Positions 9,598 to 17,861 of a stretch of DNA of 64,000 bases are shown here, piece after piece. The notes under the pieces were generated by a model. It was not told where the DNA came from and ran no database searches. It worked only from the letters and a program-made list of their open reading frames with translations. The first letter of the stretch is position 1, and each line of letters opens with the position of its first letter. Source of the DNA: Adlercreutzia sp. ZJ473 (GTDB lineage: Bacteria; Actinomycetota; Coriobacteriia; Coriobacteriales; Eggerthellaceae); NCBI RefSeq assembly GCF_013185065.1, contig NZ_JAAVTO010000008.1, positions 1-64,000 on the forward strand, written 5' to 3'. The translations under genes and the position numbers were made by a program.

Positions 9598-10893
9598 CTA
9601 CGGCGTCTGCTCAACCGCCGGATGGTCGGAAGAAGCGGCATCGAGCTCCCGTACGCTCTTAGCAAGGCCAAGCGTAACAGCCAGCAGAAGAATGAAGGCG
9701 CCGTCGATCTGGAAGAAAAGCGGCGTGCCGGTGACTTCGGCGACAACGCCTCCGAGCGCCGTGCCTGCGGGGATGGCCAGGCCGTTCATGGCCGTGAAGA
9801 GCCCCATCACGCGGCCGAGCTTCTCGTCGGGGATGTTCTTCTGCAGAAGCGTCATGAGGGGCGCGTTGAACCACGCGCAAGCGATGGCCAGCACGCCGAT
9901 GCACGCCACGAACGCCCAGTAGCCGCCCTCGGGAATGAGGCCCGCCGTCACAGCGCCCGCCCCGACCACGAACGCGGCTACGACGATTACGCGCGCGAGC
10001 TTCCTGCGCGGGTTCACGGCCATGAGGACCACCGAGCCGACGAGCAGGCCCACGCCCATGACCGCGGCGATGAGCGACGCTGCAAACCCGTCTCCCTTGA
10101 AATGGCCGTACACCATGAGGGGCATCAGCGAATCGATCGGCCCGTACGCCAGCATGCCGAGCGACACGCCGATGGTCAGCACGAGCAAGCCGCGCTGGCC
10201 CGCCAGGGTGGCTGCGCCTTCCCTGAGGCTCGCCCACGCCCCCGCCTGCTCACGTGTCCCGTGGTCGCGCGGAATCACCGCAAGCAGCATCGTGACGCCG
10301 GCGGCCGCAGCGCCGAAGCCGCCGAGGAGGAGCACGTATTGAAGGCCGAGGCTCGTGTACAGCAGGATGCCGAGCGCCGGGCCCGCGATCATCGAGATGC
10401 TGCCGAGCAGCGTGTCCATGCTGTTGATGCGCACGAGGTGGCGTTCGGGCACGAGCAGGGGCATGGTCGCGTTGTAAGCCGGCGTGCGGAACCCCGACAC
10501 GAAGCCGAACGCGGCGCAGTACAGCGCGACCGCGGCGAAGCTCGGGCCGGCGATGAAGGTCCAGGCTGCTAGCGCCAGGCTGGTCAGCGCCATGAGCGTG
10601 TCACAGGCCACGATGATGGCCTTGCGGTTGAGCTTGTCGGCCACGACGCCCCCGAACGGCGAGAGCAGGCCCATGGGCAGAAACGCCAGCACGTAGAGGA
10701 ACGCGAGGCTCAAAGGAGAGCCCGTCGTCTCGGTCGCGTACCAGATGCCGGCATAGCTGGCGGCGTTGCCCGCGAACATCGAGACGGCGTATCCGCTCCA
10801 GATGAGCGCGACGCGTCCGAGCCAATCGGCGGGCAGCGCGTGCCCGCCGGCCGTGAGGTTCGCCGTTAGCGCAGCTTGCTTCGAAGGTTCCAT
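9598..10893 (-). CDS. MFS efflux transporter (macrolide-exporter-like)
   Basis: This 431-residue protein of about 12 transmembrane helices belongs to the major facilitator superfamily, closest in pattern to the MefA/Tet(V)-like MFS_3 exporters. Features include an N-terminal SGYAVSMFAGNAASYAGIWYATETTGSPLSLAFLY and the loop-2 motif GGVVADKLNRK after TM2. The cytoplasmic loop in the middle has RDHGTREQ. The substrate is not predictable. It is divergent from a region containing a TetR-type operator (11075-11092), so the TetR protein at 13020 probably represses it. Confidence 0.85.
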   Translation of the reverse strand: MEPSKQAALTANLTAGGHALPADWLGRVALIWSGYAVSMFAGNAASYAGIWYATETTGSPLSLAFLYVLAFLPMGLLSPFGGVVADKLNRKAIIVACDTLMALTSLALAAWTFIAGPSFAAVALYCAAFGFVSGFRTPAYNATMPLLVPERHLVRINSMDTLLGSISMIAGPALGILLYTSLGLQYVLLLGGFGAAAAGVTMLLAVIPRDHGTREQAGAWASLREGAATLAGQRGLLVLTIGVSLGMLAYGPIDSLMPLMVYGHFKGDGFAASLIAAVMGVGLLVGSVVLMAVNPRRKLARVIVVAAFVVGAGAVTAGLIPEGGYWAFVACIGVLAIACAWFNAPLMTLLQKNIPDEKLGRVMGLFTAMNGLAIPAGTALGGVVAEVTGTPLFFQIDGAFILLLAVTLGLAKSVRELDAASSDHPAVEQTP

Positions 10894-10979
10894 GCTGGCG
10901 CCTGCCCCCGTTCGTCTTTTCGTTCGCTCTCAGCCCCCCGTTGACCCACTTGCAAAGCCAACAGGCGGCAGACCGGCAG

Positions 10980-11187
10980 GCCGGCAAGGTCCGGCGAAGG
11001 GAATGCTTTTTCCGGTTTCTCTCCGATCATGCCGCCAATCCAGCCCACGATCTGATACAGTTGGCAGAGCAAAAAGTGACCGCTCGTTCACTATACATGA
11101 AAAGCGGCCGTACGTACACCCAGATTTGCGAGGAAAGCAGCGGCCAGAGACACGAAGCAACGGATACTCGACGCGGCGCTCGTCATG
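10980..11187 (+). repeat. Duplicated tetR control region, copy 1, with dead tetR 5' end
   Basis: This 208-bp segment is a near-identical direct repeat of 12861-13067. It contains the same operator palindrome, the same ribosome-binding site and the first 16 codons of the tetR gene. In this copy the start codon GTG has become GCG (11140), and the reading frame then leaves the homology at 11187. It is therefore a broken fragment that still supplies regulatory DNA to the divergent MFS gene. Confidence 0.85.
11075..11092. promoter_or_regulatory. TetR-type operator, copy 1 (MFS side)
   Basis: AGTGACCGCTCGTTCACT is an 18-bp palindrome of the TGAnCGnnCGnTCA form used by many TetR/AcrR regulators. 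It lies about 180 bp upstream of the MFS start codon. The identical 18 bp occur at 12955-12972. Confidence 0.6.
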
Positions 11188-11253
11188 GAGCAAGAATCGC
11201 CATCGAAAAATGCGGTAGGGTTCTCGCCGAGCAAAGAGGAAGGAATTCGCACT

Positions 11254-11817
11254 ATGGATGTGAATTACGAAACGAAGCCGTCAATGACCTTCATCGGATA
11301 CCATACGGAGATTCGCCCGGAGGAAGGCTACCAGAAGTGTCCTGAGTTCTGGGACAAGGAGTACGCTGCAAAATACGCAAGGCTTTGGCAGACCATGAAG
11401 CCTGAGACGGAAGTTGAAAAGGCGATCCTGGAGAACGGGATCGGCATGTTTGCCATCTGCGCAGAATCCGAAAACGGATTCGAGTATTGGATTGCGGGAA
11501 TGTATCAGGGCGGTGATGTGCCGCAAGGATTAGAGCTGTATTCCTTCCCCGCAAGCGACTGGGCCGTTTTTACCGCAAAGGGGCCGATGCCCGGCTCGCT
11601 GCAGACCCTGAACACTGCAGTATGGCGGGAATGGTTCCCGAACGACGGCCAGAAGCATCGCGCGAACGGAACGGCTACCCTCGAGGTCTACCCTGCCGGC
11701 AACCCTCAGTCTCCGGATTACGAATGCGGCATTTGGGTTCCCGTCCAGGGGATGGACGAGGACGCCGATGGGCAATTAGCGGGTCAGAGCGTTATTCGCC
11801 CTGGTCTTTTTCTTTGA
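11254..11817 (+). CDS. GyrI-like / AraC effector-binding-domain protein
   Basis: The 187-residue protein resembles the small-molecule-binding domain found alone (GyrI-like) or at the C-terminus of AraC/MerR regulators. It opens with MDVNYETKPSMTFIGYHTEI and has the family's FWDKEY stretch. It continues with GIGMFAICAESENGFEYWIAGMY, then WAVFTAKGPMPGSLQTLNTAVWREWFP, and ends near YECGIWVPV. There is no DNA-binding domain, so it probably binds a ligand or modulates a partner. The start is set by GAGGAAGGA ahead of 11254. It is the first gene of the insert between the two copies of the duplicated tetR region. Confidence 0.78.
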   Translation: MDVNYETKPSMTFIGYHTEIRPEEGYQKCPEFWDKEYAAKYARLWQTMKPETEVEKAILENGIGMFAICAESENGFEYWIAGMYQGGDVPQGLELYSFPASDWAVFTAKGPMPGSLQTLNTAVWREWFPNDGQKHRANGTATLEVYPAGNPQSPDYECGIWVPVQGMDEDADGQLAGQSVIRPGLFL

Positions 11818-11861
11818 TTTTAAAGCCAAGGGTTAGAAAGGGATGAATTGCTCTCAAAGGA

Positions 11862-12275
11862 TTATCCGCAAAGCTCCACTTCTTCCAGGTAATTCACGCC
11901 GGCATCTTGGCAGAGTTTTGCGAGTTTTTTATCGAGCGTCATCAGGGTCGCACCCTTACGACGAGCCAGGCAAAAATAGAGCATGTCGTATACGGGGTGC
12001 TTGCGTCTTATCGCCTCAAGGAGCGCCTCGTCGCCGAGTTCCTCAATGGGGACATAGGTATCAACATAGCCGATGGCGATAGCTGCTCGCTTTTGCGCGC
12101 ATTCCTCAGACATCATTTGAGCAGTGACGTACTTCCAAAATGAATTGCGCACTTCGACGCGAAGCAAGTCGCAGCTTATCAGCTGCTCCCCTTCTTCGAG
12201 CAGGGCACGAAGCGCTTCGCCTTTTGGCGTGCTGTTTGCTATTTCGACAGCAGCGCTGGCATCAAGCACGATCAC
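11862..12275 (-). CDS. PIN-domain toxin (VapC/FitB-like)
   Basis: This 137-residue PIN ribonuclease is the toxin of the pair with the gene just upstream. Acidic active-site residues are visible in VIVLDASAAVE (D near residue 5), CDLLRVEVRN, the YDMLYFCLARR segment, and TLDKKLAKLC. I choose the GTG at 12275 because GGAGG lies 7 bases upstream inside the antitoxin's 3' end. Frames starting further upstream add sequence with no PIN similarity. It overlaps the antitoxin stop by 14 bases. Confidence 0.88.
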   Translation of the reverse strand: MIVLDASAAVEIANSTPKGEALRALLEEGEQLISCDLLRVEVRNSFWKYVTAQMMSEECAQKRAAIAIGYVDTYVPIEELGDEALLEAIRRKHPVYDMLYFCLARRKGATLMTLDKKLAKLCQDAGVNYLEEVELCG

Positions 12276-12669
12276 GTTGGGCCTCCGTTTTCCGAATCGC
12301 ATCCAAATCCCCAACGGCTTCCAGGATTCGATCGGCACGCTCTTCACGCATTAAGCGAATGAGCTCTGCAGCATCGGGAAAACTGGCTGGAATATCGGCT
12401 GGCCCAAGTTCGTCAATTCGGTCGTTGAGAGCCCGCCTTCGCTTTGCGCGCTTCCGGCGCTCGCGATCCTCGTCCTCGCTGAGAAGGTCGGCACCATAGG
12501 GAGCCGCCCAGAGCGCATCCTTCACAGCCTGTTGAGCCTTGTGCATGCGGAGGAATTCCCTGAGGCCGTAGATGGTCTGCTGGGAAACGCTTCGACACTC
12601 CTTGGCTGCGCACTCGCGCAATTCCTCATAGAGATCGTCAGGGAAATCCTTCACTTGCAATGCAGGCAT
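12262..12669 (-). CDS. Ribbon-helix-helix antitoxin (FitA/VapB-like)
   Basis: The 135-residue protein opens with a typical FitA-like ribbon-helix-helix (MPALQVKDFPDDLYEELRECAAKE...). The long basic/acidic tail (about residues 60-135) would wrap the PIN toxin. ACGGAGG precedes the ATG. A TATAAT (12709-12704 on the minus strand) lies 35 bases upstream of the start. RHH antitoxins normally repress their own promoter. The cassette sits inside the duplicated tetR region. Confidence 0.85.
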   Translation of the reverse strand: MPALQVKDFPDDLYEELRECAAKECRSVSQQTIYGLREFLRMHKAQQAVKDALWAAPYGADLLSEDEDRERRKRAKRRRALNDRIDELGPADIPASFPDAAELIRLMREERADRILEAVGDLDAIRKTEAQRDRA

Positions 12670-12740
12670 GCTTTTTACCTCCGTTTAACATCCATTTTGC
12701 ATGAATTATAGATGCTGCACGAGACGAGCACAAGCGAAAC

Positions 12741-12759
12741 GACGTGACCTCGTCACGTC
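12741..12759. repeat. Perfect inverted repeat upstream of the PIN cassette
   Basis: GACGTGA and TCACGTC form perfect 7-bp arms around CCTCG. It lies upstream of the antitoxin promoter and 100 bp before copy 2 of the tetR control region. It could be an operator or an insertion scar. Confidence 0.5.
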
Positions 12760-12860
12760 AGGGCTTGACCCGAAAGCACTACAATGGAGACGCCATTACC
12801 CTGCCCATTGTAAAACAGTCGTGAGGTGCACTGACCACGGAAAGCCTGGCAAGTCAGCAA

Positions 12861-13067
12861 GCCGGCAAGGTCCGGCGAAGGGGACGCTTTTCCGGTTTCT
12901 CTTCGCTCATGCCGCCAATCCAGCCCACGATCTGATACAGTTGGCAGAGCAAAAAGTGACCGCTCGTTCACTATACATAAAAAGCGGTCGTACGCACAAC
13001 CAGATTTGCGAGGAAAGCAGTGGCCAGAGACACGAAGCAACGGATACTCGACGCAGCGCTCGTCATG
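12861..13067 (+). repeat. tetR control region, copy 2 (intact)
   Basis: This direct repeat of 10980-11187 differs by roughly a dozen substitutions and one base in a T run. Copy 2 retains the GTG start and leads into the complete tetR gene. Confidence 0.85.
12955..12972. promoter_or_regulatory. TetR-type operator, copy 2 (tetR side)
   Basis: The same 18-bp AGTGACCGCTCGTTCACT palindrome as copy 1, 48 bp before the tetR start codon, suits autoregulation. Confidence 0.6.
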
Positions 13068-13619
13068 TTCGCGCAACGCGGCTACGAGGGCACGAACATG
13101 CGCGAGCTCGCGCAGGCGCTCGGGTTGGGCAAATCGGCCCTCTACAAGCATTACGCCAGCAAGGAGGACATCTGGGCCTCCATGCTCGACGCGCTCGAAG
13201 CCCACTACTCCAAGAGCTTCGGCTCCAAAGACAACCTGCCTCCCGTTCCAAGCTCGTGCGACGAGCTCGTCGAGATGTCGATGAAGATGGTCGGCTTCAC
13301 CATCCACGACGAGAGGATCGTGCTCACGCGCAGGCTCCTCCTTACCGAGCAGCACCGTGACGAACGTGCGAGGGCACTCGCCTCCGAGCACTTCCTGAAA
13401 AGGCTTGAGCGCATCTTCACGCACGTGTTTGCGGGTATGATGGACAAGGGCCTGCTGAAGCGCTGCGACCCGCAGCTCCTTGCCCTCGCGTACACCGCGC
13501 CCGTGTCGGCGCTCATCATGGAGTGCGACCGCTACCCGGAAAAGGAGCCCGAGATCACAGAGCGCATCCGCACGTTCGCGACCCGTTTCGCCGAAGCGGC
13601 CAAGGAGCAGGGGAAATGA
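13020..13619 (+). CDS. TetR/AcrR-family transcriptional regulator
   Basis: The 199-residue protein has the classic TetR DNA-binding domain at residues 6-52: KQRILDAALVMFAQRGYEGTNM, then the recognition helix region LGLGKSALYKHYASKEDI. A divergent ligand-binding domain follows. It starts at a GTG with GAGGAAAG upstream; the same GTG is mutated in the duplicate at 11140. Given the shared operator, the likely targets are its own gene and the MFS exporter at 9598-10893. The ligand is unknown. Confidence 0.9.
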   Translation: MARDTKQRILDAALVMFAQRGYEGTNMRELAQALGLGKSALYKHYASKEDIWASMLDALEAHYSKSFGSKDNLPPVPSSCDELVEMSMKMVGFTIHDERIVLTRRLLLTEQHRDERARALASEHFLKRLERIFTHVFAGMMDKGLLKRCDPQLLALAYTAPVSALIMECDRYPEKEPEITERIRTFATRFAEAAKEQGK

Positions 13620-13656
13620 GCGAGAAGTATATTGCAGAAACAGGAAGGTGGAAAAC

Positions 13657-13917
13657 GTGGGCGAGTTCCTTTCCGCCGCCCTTCCGCTGGTGTTGACGGG
13701 GATCGCGCTGGCGGTTTTGGCGGCAAGCTGCAGCACGAAAGAGCGTCGCAGCCGGGTTAGCGGCGTGAATGTGGCCATGGGGGCGTGTTTTGGCCTGTTG
13801 CTGGGCGTGGCGCTGAATTACTGCGGCTTGTGGGAAGACCATGCCATCGGATTCGCCTTCGGCCCCCTGTGGGGCATGGCGCTGGGCGCGATCTACAAAG
13901 GTGACCGAACGCGGTGA
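13657..13917 (+). CDS. Small membrane protein, hypothetical
   Basis: The 86-residue protein has two to three hydrophobic helices: FLSAALPLVLTGIALAVLAA near the start, then VAMGACFGLLLGVAL, and FAFGPLWGMALGAIY at the end. I choose the GTG at 13657, which has AGGAAGGTGG just upstream. It follows tetR by 37 bases and is probably co-transcribed with it. I do not recognise the family. Confidence 0.6.
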   Translation: MGEFLSAALPLVLTGIALAVLAASCSTKERRSRVSGVNVAMGACFGLLLGVALNYCGLWEDHAIGFAFGPLWGMALGAIYKGDRTR

Positions 13918-14006
13918 GCGGCTGGGCGCTATGGTGCGGGACGCCTCAAGCAACAAGGGCTCAAGCCGACAGGCGTCTGGCGTTCCCAAAGCACTCGTCC
14001 TCGCCT

Positions 14007-15239
14007 TCAGCGTCCCTCGCGCGTTGGTGCTTCCCAGCTTCTCGCGAGGCGCACAAGCAGAACCGCCCCGATGGCGAGAAGCACGACCAGAACAGCTACC
14101 TCCATGCCGCAGGGCATGAGCACCGACGAGCCGGGAGCCACATCCCGGATCATGAGCGCCTCTTCCGTCGCCCACGGCGCAAGCACCATCCCGAGCACGG
14201 CGAACAGCGGCAACGCCTTCAGCAGCGCGGACACGTAGTTGTCGCTGAGCTGCGAGAGGAAGAGCGCGCCCGCAGCGGCAACGAGCCCCCAAGCCACCGT
14301 CAGCACCGCGAGAGCCAGCAAGTACTGCCCGTATGTCACGCTCAGCCACGGCACGTAGAAGTGGTTCGCGTAGTTGAGAAGCGGACAGCTCGCAAACGCC
14401 AGCGTGCCACTGAGCGCAAGCGGGATGCCCCACGCCGCCACGTTCGCCAAGGCGAGCAGCGCTGCTGACGACATGCCTGCCGCAATCTGCGTGCGCACGC
14501 TTTCGCACCCCGCGCGCGACGTTCGCTGGATGACGCGCATGCCGTGCAGCCGATCACGCGTCATCACGGGTATGAGCAGCAGAATCACGCTCAGCACCGT
14601 CCACGACGCCAGATGCCCCGCGTAGCTCATGACGCGCTCGAGCATGCCGTGCGGCAGGAACCCGCGCTCGCCTCCTTCGTACGCCGCGAGCATGCGTTGG
14701 TCGACGGCAGCCGCTCGCGGCCCAACGAGGCCGCCGCTCCATGGCGCATCGGCGACGTCCGACGCCTCGGCAGCACGCGCAGCAGCAGCCTCCTCCGTCA
14801 TGTCATAGGATTCCATGAACAACTCAAGCTGCTGAATCGTCGGATAGCTCGTCTCCGAAGCCAACACCTTGGCAAGGTCCGCGTCACGCGGGAAATCCCC
14901 CTCGGACGGCCGCTCCGACAGAGCGGCCCGATACGCTGCGTAGCTACCAATGTCCGCTTCAACCGCCTCTGGCAAGTCGGCCACCTGATCGTCGAACGCA
15001 GCGATCTCCCTTGCCAGCCGCACGTCGAGCTGCGCGCGCTCCTCGGGCTCCATGGTGGGACCGAACTCCTTGAGCCAGCCTTCGGCCAACGCAGCATCAG
15101 CCTGGAAATAAGGGCCGTTGTTCAGGTGGCGCAGATCAAAGCTCGCGACCGTCACCCAGTATGCCAAGCCAAGCGCCGCGATGACCACGACCAAACCCGG
15201 ACGCCATATCTTGCGCATCTCGCAGAGAAACAGCCTCAT
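14007..15239 (-). CDS. ABC transporter permease (ABC-2 type)
   Basis: The 410-residue membrane protein has the ABC-2 layout. One helix lies near the N-terminus (LVVVIAALGLAYWVTVA), followed by a large extracytoplasmic loop of about 190 residues. Five C-terminal helices follow, ending in a VLVVLLAIGAVLLVRLA helix. It is the last gene of the sigma-membrane protein-ATPase-permease operon and starts 17 bases after the ATPase gene. The substrate is unknown. Operons of this shape often act in peptide-antibiotic or lipid efflux. Confidence 0.82.
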   Translation of the reverse strand: MRLFLCEMRKIWRPGLVVVIAALGLAYWVTVASFDLRHLNNGPYFQADAALAEGWLKEFGPTMEPEERAQLDVRLAREIAAFDDQVADLPEAVEADIGSYAAYRAALSERPSEGDFPRDADLAKVLASETSYPTIQQLELFMESYDMTEEAAAARAAEASDVADAPWSGGLVGPRAAAVDQRMLAAYEGGERGFLPHGMLERVMSYAGHLASWTVLSVILLLIPVMTRDRLHGMRVIQRTSRAGCESVRTQIAAGMSSAALLALANVAAWGIPLALSGTLAFASCPLLNYANHFYVPWLSVTYGQYLLALAVLTVAWGLVAAAGALFLSQLSDNYVSALLKALPLFAVLGMVLAPWATEEALMIRDVAPGSSVLMPCGMEVAVLVVLLAIGAVLLVRLARSWEAPTREGR

Positions 15240-15256
15240 GCCATCACGCCCCCTTC

Positions 15257-16204
15257 TCAGCCCGTCCAGGCGAAGGAGAAGTCCTTCTCCGAGCTATCGT
15301 CATACAGATACAGAAACACATCCTCCAAGCATGGCTCGACGGGAACGGCACCGGCAGGCGGACACACCGCGTCTGCGCCGCCTTCGTCACACGCGATGCG
15401 CGTGACGACGTGCCCGCCGCGTTGGCGCTCGCTCAAGACCCGCCACCCCGACGGGAGCGGCGCAGGCGAAGCCCGCCCCAGAACCCGCCTCAACGCAGAC
15501 GGGAGCGGCGCAGGCAGGGGCATCTCGAACACCCTGCCCGCCGCCCGCGCGCATACGCTCGCCGGAGACTCGCAGGCGAACACTCGACCGTCCTTCAGCA
15601 AGATGATCTCATCGGCGATGGCCTCCACGTCGGACACGACGTGCGTGGACATGATGACGATGCGATCATCTGCAACCGCGCGCACAAGATTGCGGAACCG
15701 CACGCGCTCGCGCGGGTCGAGGCCCGCCGTGGGCTCGTCAAGCACGAGAAGCTGGGGGTCGCAGAGAAGCGCCTGGACAATACCCACACGGCGCAGCATC
15801 CCACCCGAGAACTCACACATCTTCCGATCAGCCACGCCCCACAGACCGACCGCGTCAAGCAGGCGGTCGATGTGCGCGTCAGCCTGCGCGCGCGGCATGC
15901 GCTGCAACGTCGCGACATAGCGCAGAAATCGTCGCGGCGTGTAACGGGGATAGAAGCCGAACTCCTGCGGAAGATAGCCGAAGCACGCGCGATACCCCTC
16001 CCCCAGGCAAAGCACGTCCTCCCCGTTCCACAGGATGCGACCTTCCGTGGGAGCCATCAAGGTGGTCAGCATCTTCATGAGCGTCGTCTTGCCCGCGCCA
16101 TTTGGCGCCAGAAGCCCGTACACCCCTGGCTCAAAGGCAAGCGAGACGTCTTCGAGCACCGTCACCTCCCCGAAACGCTTCGTCACATGATCGACTTGCA
16201 GCAC
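15257..16204 (-). CDS. ABC transporter ATP-binding protein
   Basis: This 315-residue ATPase is of the bacitracin/NatA type. Walker A reads [11 protein letters not shown] near residue 35, the signature is FSGGMLRRVG, and Walker B is LLVLDEPTAGLDP. A 100-residue C-terminal extension ends in EDVFLYLYDD, as is common in this class. It appears to start at a GTG (16204) with GGAGGGAGG upstream, and it overlaps the membrane-protein gene by 22 bases. It pairs with the permease at 14007-15239. Confidence 0.9.
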   Translation of the reverse strand: MLQVDHVTKRFGEVTVLEDVSLAFEPGVYGLLAPNGAGKTTLMKMLTTLMAPTEGRILWNGEDVLCLGEGYRACFGYLPQEFGFYPRYTPRRFLRYVATLQRMPRAQADAHIDRLLDAVGLWGVADRKMCEFSGGMLRRVGIVQALLCDPQLLVLDEPTAGLDPRERVRFRNLVRAVADDRIVIMSTHVVSDVEAIADEIILLKDGRVFACESPASVCARAAGRVFEMPLPAPLPSALRRVLGRASPAPLPSGWRVLSERQRGGHVVTRIACDEGGADAVCPPAGAVPVEPCLEDVFLYLYDDSSEKDFSFAWTG

Positions 16205-16983
16205 GTCATGCCTCCCTCCACCGGCCGCAGGACGCAGCGCCGCAGCTCACCAACGTAGACAAAAGCCGCACCTGCGGCCACAGCCACAAGCACCGCGAGG
16301 GGCACCTGCTCAAGCGCCGACGAAGCCGGCGGAAACGCCACGAGCACCGTGCTCACGAGCGCCCATGCGGCTGGCGGCACAAGATAAGCCCACCTCCCCC
16401 GTGCAAACCGCTCGCACACAAGCGCTGCGGCGGCGTACGCGAACAGGCTCGAGCACGCCAGCGCCAGAAGCCAGATGAGCGACGCCTGCTGTCCCGTCGC
16501 ACTCCACAGAGCAAGCGCAAGCACCACGGATGATGCCGTCGACGCGCCGCCAAACAGCAGCATGCGCAGCGCATCGAATGCCTGCGGAGAAACGCAGCAG
16601 GTCAACCGCCACTCGAGCACCTTGCGCATCGCCTCCTTCCAGCGAACGAGTACGCTTGCCAAGGCGTACAGAAGAGGCGAGCAGGCGAAGAGCAGAGGAG
16701 CGAGCAGGTCACCCTGCTGTGCGGCGGCGAGAACGGCGGGCGCAAACACGAGCGCCGATGCGACAAGAGCCAGAAAGAGGCAGTCCTCCACGCCGAAGAC
16801 AAGCTCGTGAACAGGCACCTCATGTAAGAGGCTTGCAAGCTGCGCGCGCAGGCCCATGCGCGCAGGCAGCGCAGCATCCACGATGACGGCGATGCTGCGC
16901 TCGCGCTCCGCAGCGCTGGGCAGATCCGCGGCGCCAGGCACGCCTATCGCATCCCACACGCTTTTGACCACAGGATCATTCAT
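16183..16983 (-). CDS. Membrane protein, candidate anti-sigma factor
   Basis: The 266-residue protein has a cytoplasmic N-terminus of about 70 residues and six hydrophobic helices. Its start overlaps the sigma-factor stop by 8 bases, with AAGGAG upstream. No zinc-binding anti-sigma HxxxC motif is visible. Position and topology suggest that it controls the ECF sigma factor or senses the ABC transporter's substrate, but that is inference from context. I recognise no named family. Confidence 0.6.
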   Translation of the reverse strand: MNDPVVKSVWDAIGVPGAADLPSAAERERSIAVIVDAALPARMGLRAQLASLLHEVPVHELVFGVEDCLFLALVASALVFAPAVLAAAQQGDLLAPLLFACSPLLYALASVLVRWKEAMRKVLEWRLTCCVSPQAFDALRMLLFGGASTASSVVLALALWSATGQQASLIWLLALACSSLFAYAAAALVCERFARGRWAYLVPPAAWALVSTVLVAFPPASSALEQVPLAVLVAVAAGAAFVYVGELRRCVLRPVEGGMTCCKSIM

Positions 16984-17716
16984 GGGGTCCGAACTCCTTC
17001 CTCAAGCGAGCCGCCAAACGGTAGTACCGCGCCTTGACGGCAGACTCTGACATCCCAAGCACCTCAGCGATCTCGGGAAACGTATGCTCGGCATACAGCC
17101 TCAGACGATACACCGCCTGCGATTCAGCGTCGAGCGCGCAGACGTAGGACTCGATCTGCTCAAGCAGCATGCGATCGCACGCCTGAGCCGCGAAGTCCTG
17201 CCCGTCAGACACGTCAACGTCGCCGAGCGGGGCGACGTCGGCGCGCACGCGCCGCCGCGCGTCAATGACCTTGTGCGCGGCGATGCGGTAGAGCCACGTG
17301 CGAAACGAAGCGCGGCGGCGGTCGAATCGCGGAAGGGAATGCAGCGCCGCCATGAAAATGCCCTGCGTCAGGTCAAGCGCATCTTCCTTACGCCCACACT
17401 GACGAAACGCGAACGCATACACCTCGTCGTAGTACGCGCGCACAAGCTCCTCGGCCGCCTCGCGCGATCCCCGCCGCTGCACGTCGCGGATGAGCTTCCG
17501 CTCCCGCGCGCTGCTCAGCCCACGCATGTCGCGAGCATCATGCGCGCTAGACGAGCCCTGCGTGCGCTGCGTGTTGTGCACGTTGCGTAAGCCCTGCACG
17601 TCGCGGATGCCCTTCGCGTCTGTCGCCTTCCCTCCCACCGCCTCACCACCTTTCACTCCTATATTCGCAATCCTATATTCGCAATCCGCGCCCTTATCGT
17701 TGCAAGATATTCCCAC
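16976..17716 (-). CDS. ECF-type RNA polymerase sigma factor
   Basis: Region 2 of the sigma-70 family lies around residues 85-150: LVRAYYDEVYAFAFRQCGRKEDALDLTQGIFMAALHSL, then FRTWLYRIAAHKVIDARRR. Region 4 is near the C-terminus (YRLRLYAEHTFPEIAEVLGMSESAVKARYYRLAARLRKEF). The first 60 residues are repetitive and unlike sigma factors. The true start may be an internal ATG near 17527 or a GTG in between; none has a clear ribosome-binding site. It heads the four-gene operon through 14007 and probably activates it. Confidence 0.82.
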   Translation of the reverse strand: MGISCNDKGADCEYRIANIGVKGGEAVGGKATDAKGIRDVQGLRNVHNTQRTQGSSSAHDARDMRGLSSARERKLIRDVQRRGSREAAEELVRAYYDEVYAFAFRQCGRKEDALDLTQGIFMAALHSLPRFDRRRASFRTWLYRIAAHKVIDARRRVRADVAPLGDVDVSDGQDFAAQACDRMLLEQIESYVCALDAESQAVYRLRLYAEHTFPEIAEVLGMSESAVKARYYRLAARLRKEFGPHE

Positions 17717-17753
17717 ATTCTTCTTTATTTAATAGAACATCTGTATTATTATT
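17677..17753. repeat. Intergenic direct repeat A, copy 1
   Basis: This 77-bp AT-rich segment shares about 85% identity with 19548-19623, in the same orientation. Both start ATTCGCA and run through ATCGTTGCAAGATA and AATAGAACAT to TATTATTA. Each copy lies in a divergent gap between a minus-strand gene and a plus-strand hic gene. It probably carries a promoter or operator that moved with the hic cassette. Confidence 0.75.
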
Positions 17754-17861
17754 GAGTTAAGCTTTTCTAGCAGCTTGCACTTTGCCCTTAACGATACGCA
17801 CTCTTGGGATCTTGATTAAAAGCGCAGGCTGGCTTTAGGCGTGCCCCCGAAAGGAAGCATC

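Noticed and set aside
16183-16983. Classical zinc-binding anti-sigma factor
   Set aside because: No HxxxCxxC motif; the protein is polytopic, so only a positional hypothesis is kept.
17754-17861. A hicA gene ahead of the orphan hicB
   Set aside because: No frame here encodes the HicA pattern (the KGG..H..HPDG segment seen at 19746); the repeat upstream is conserved but the toxin is gone.
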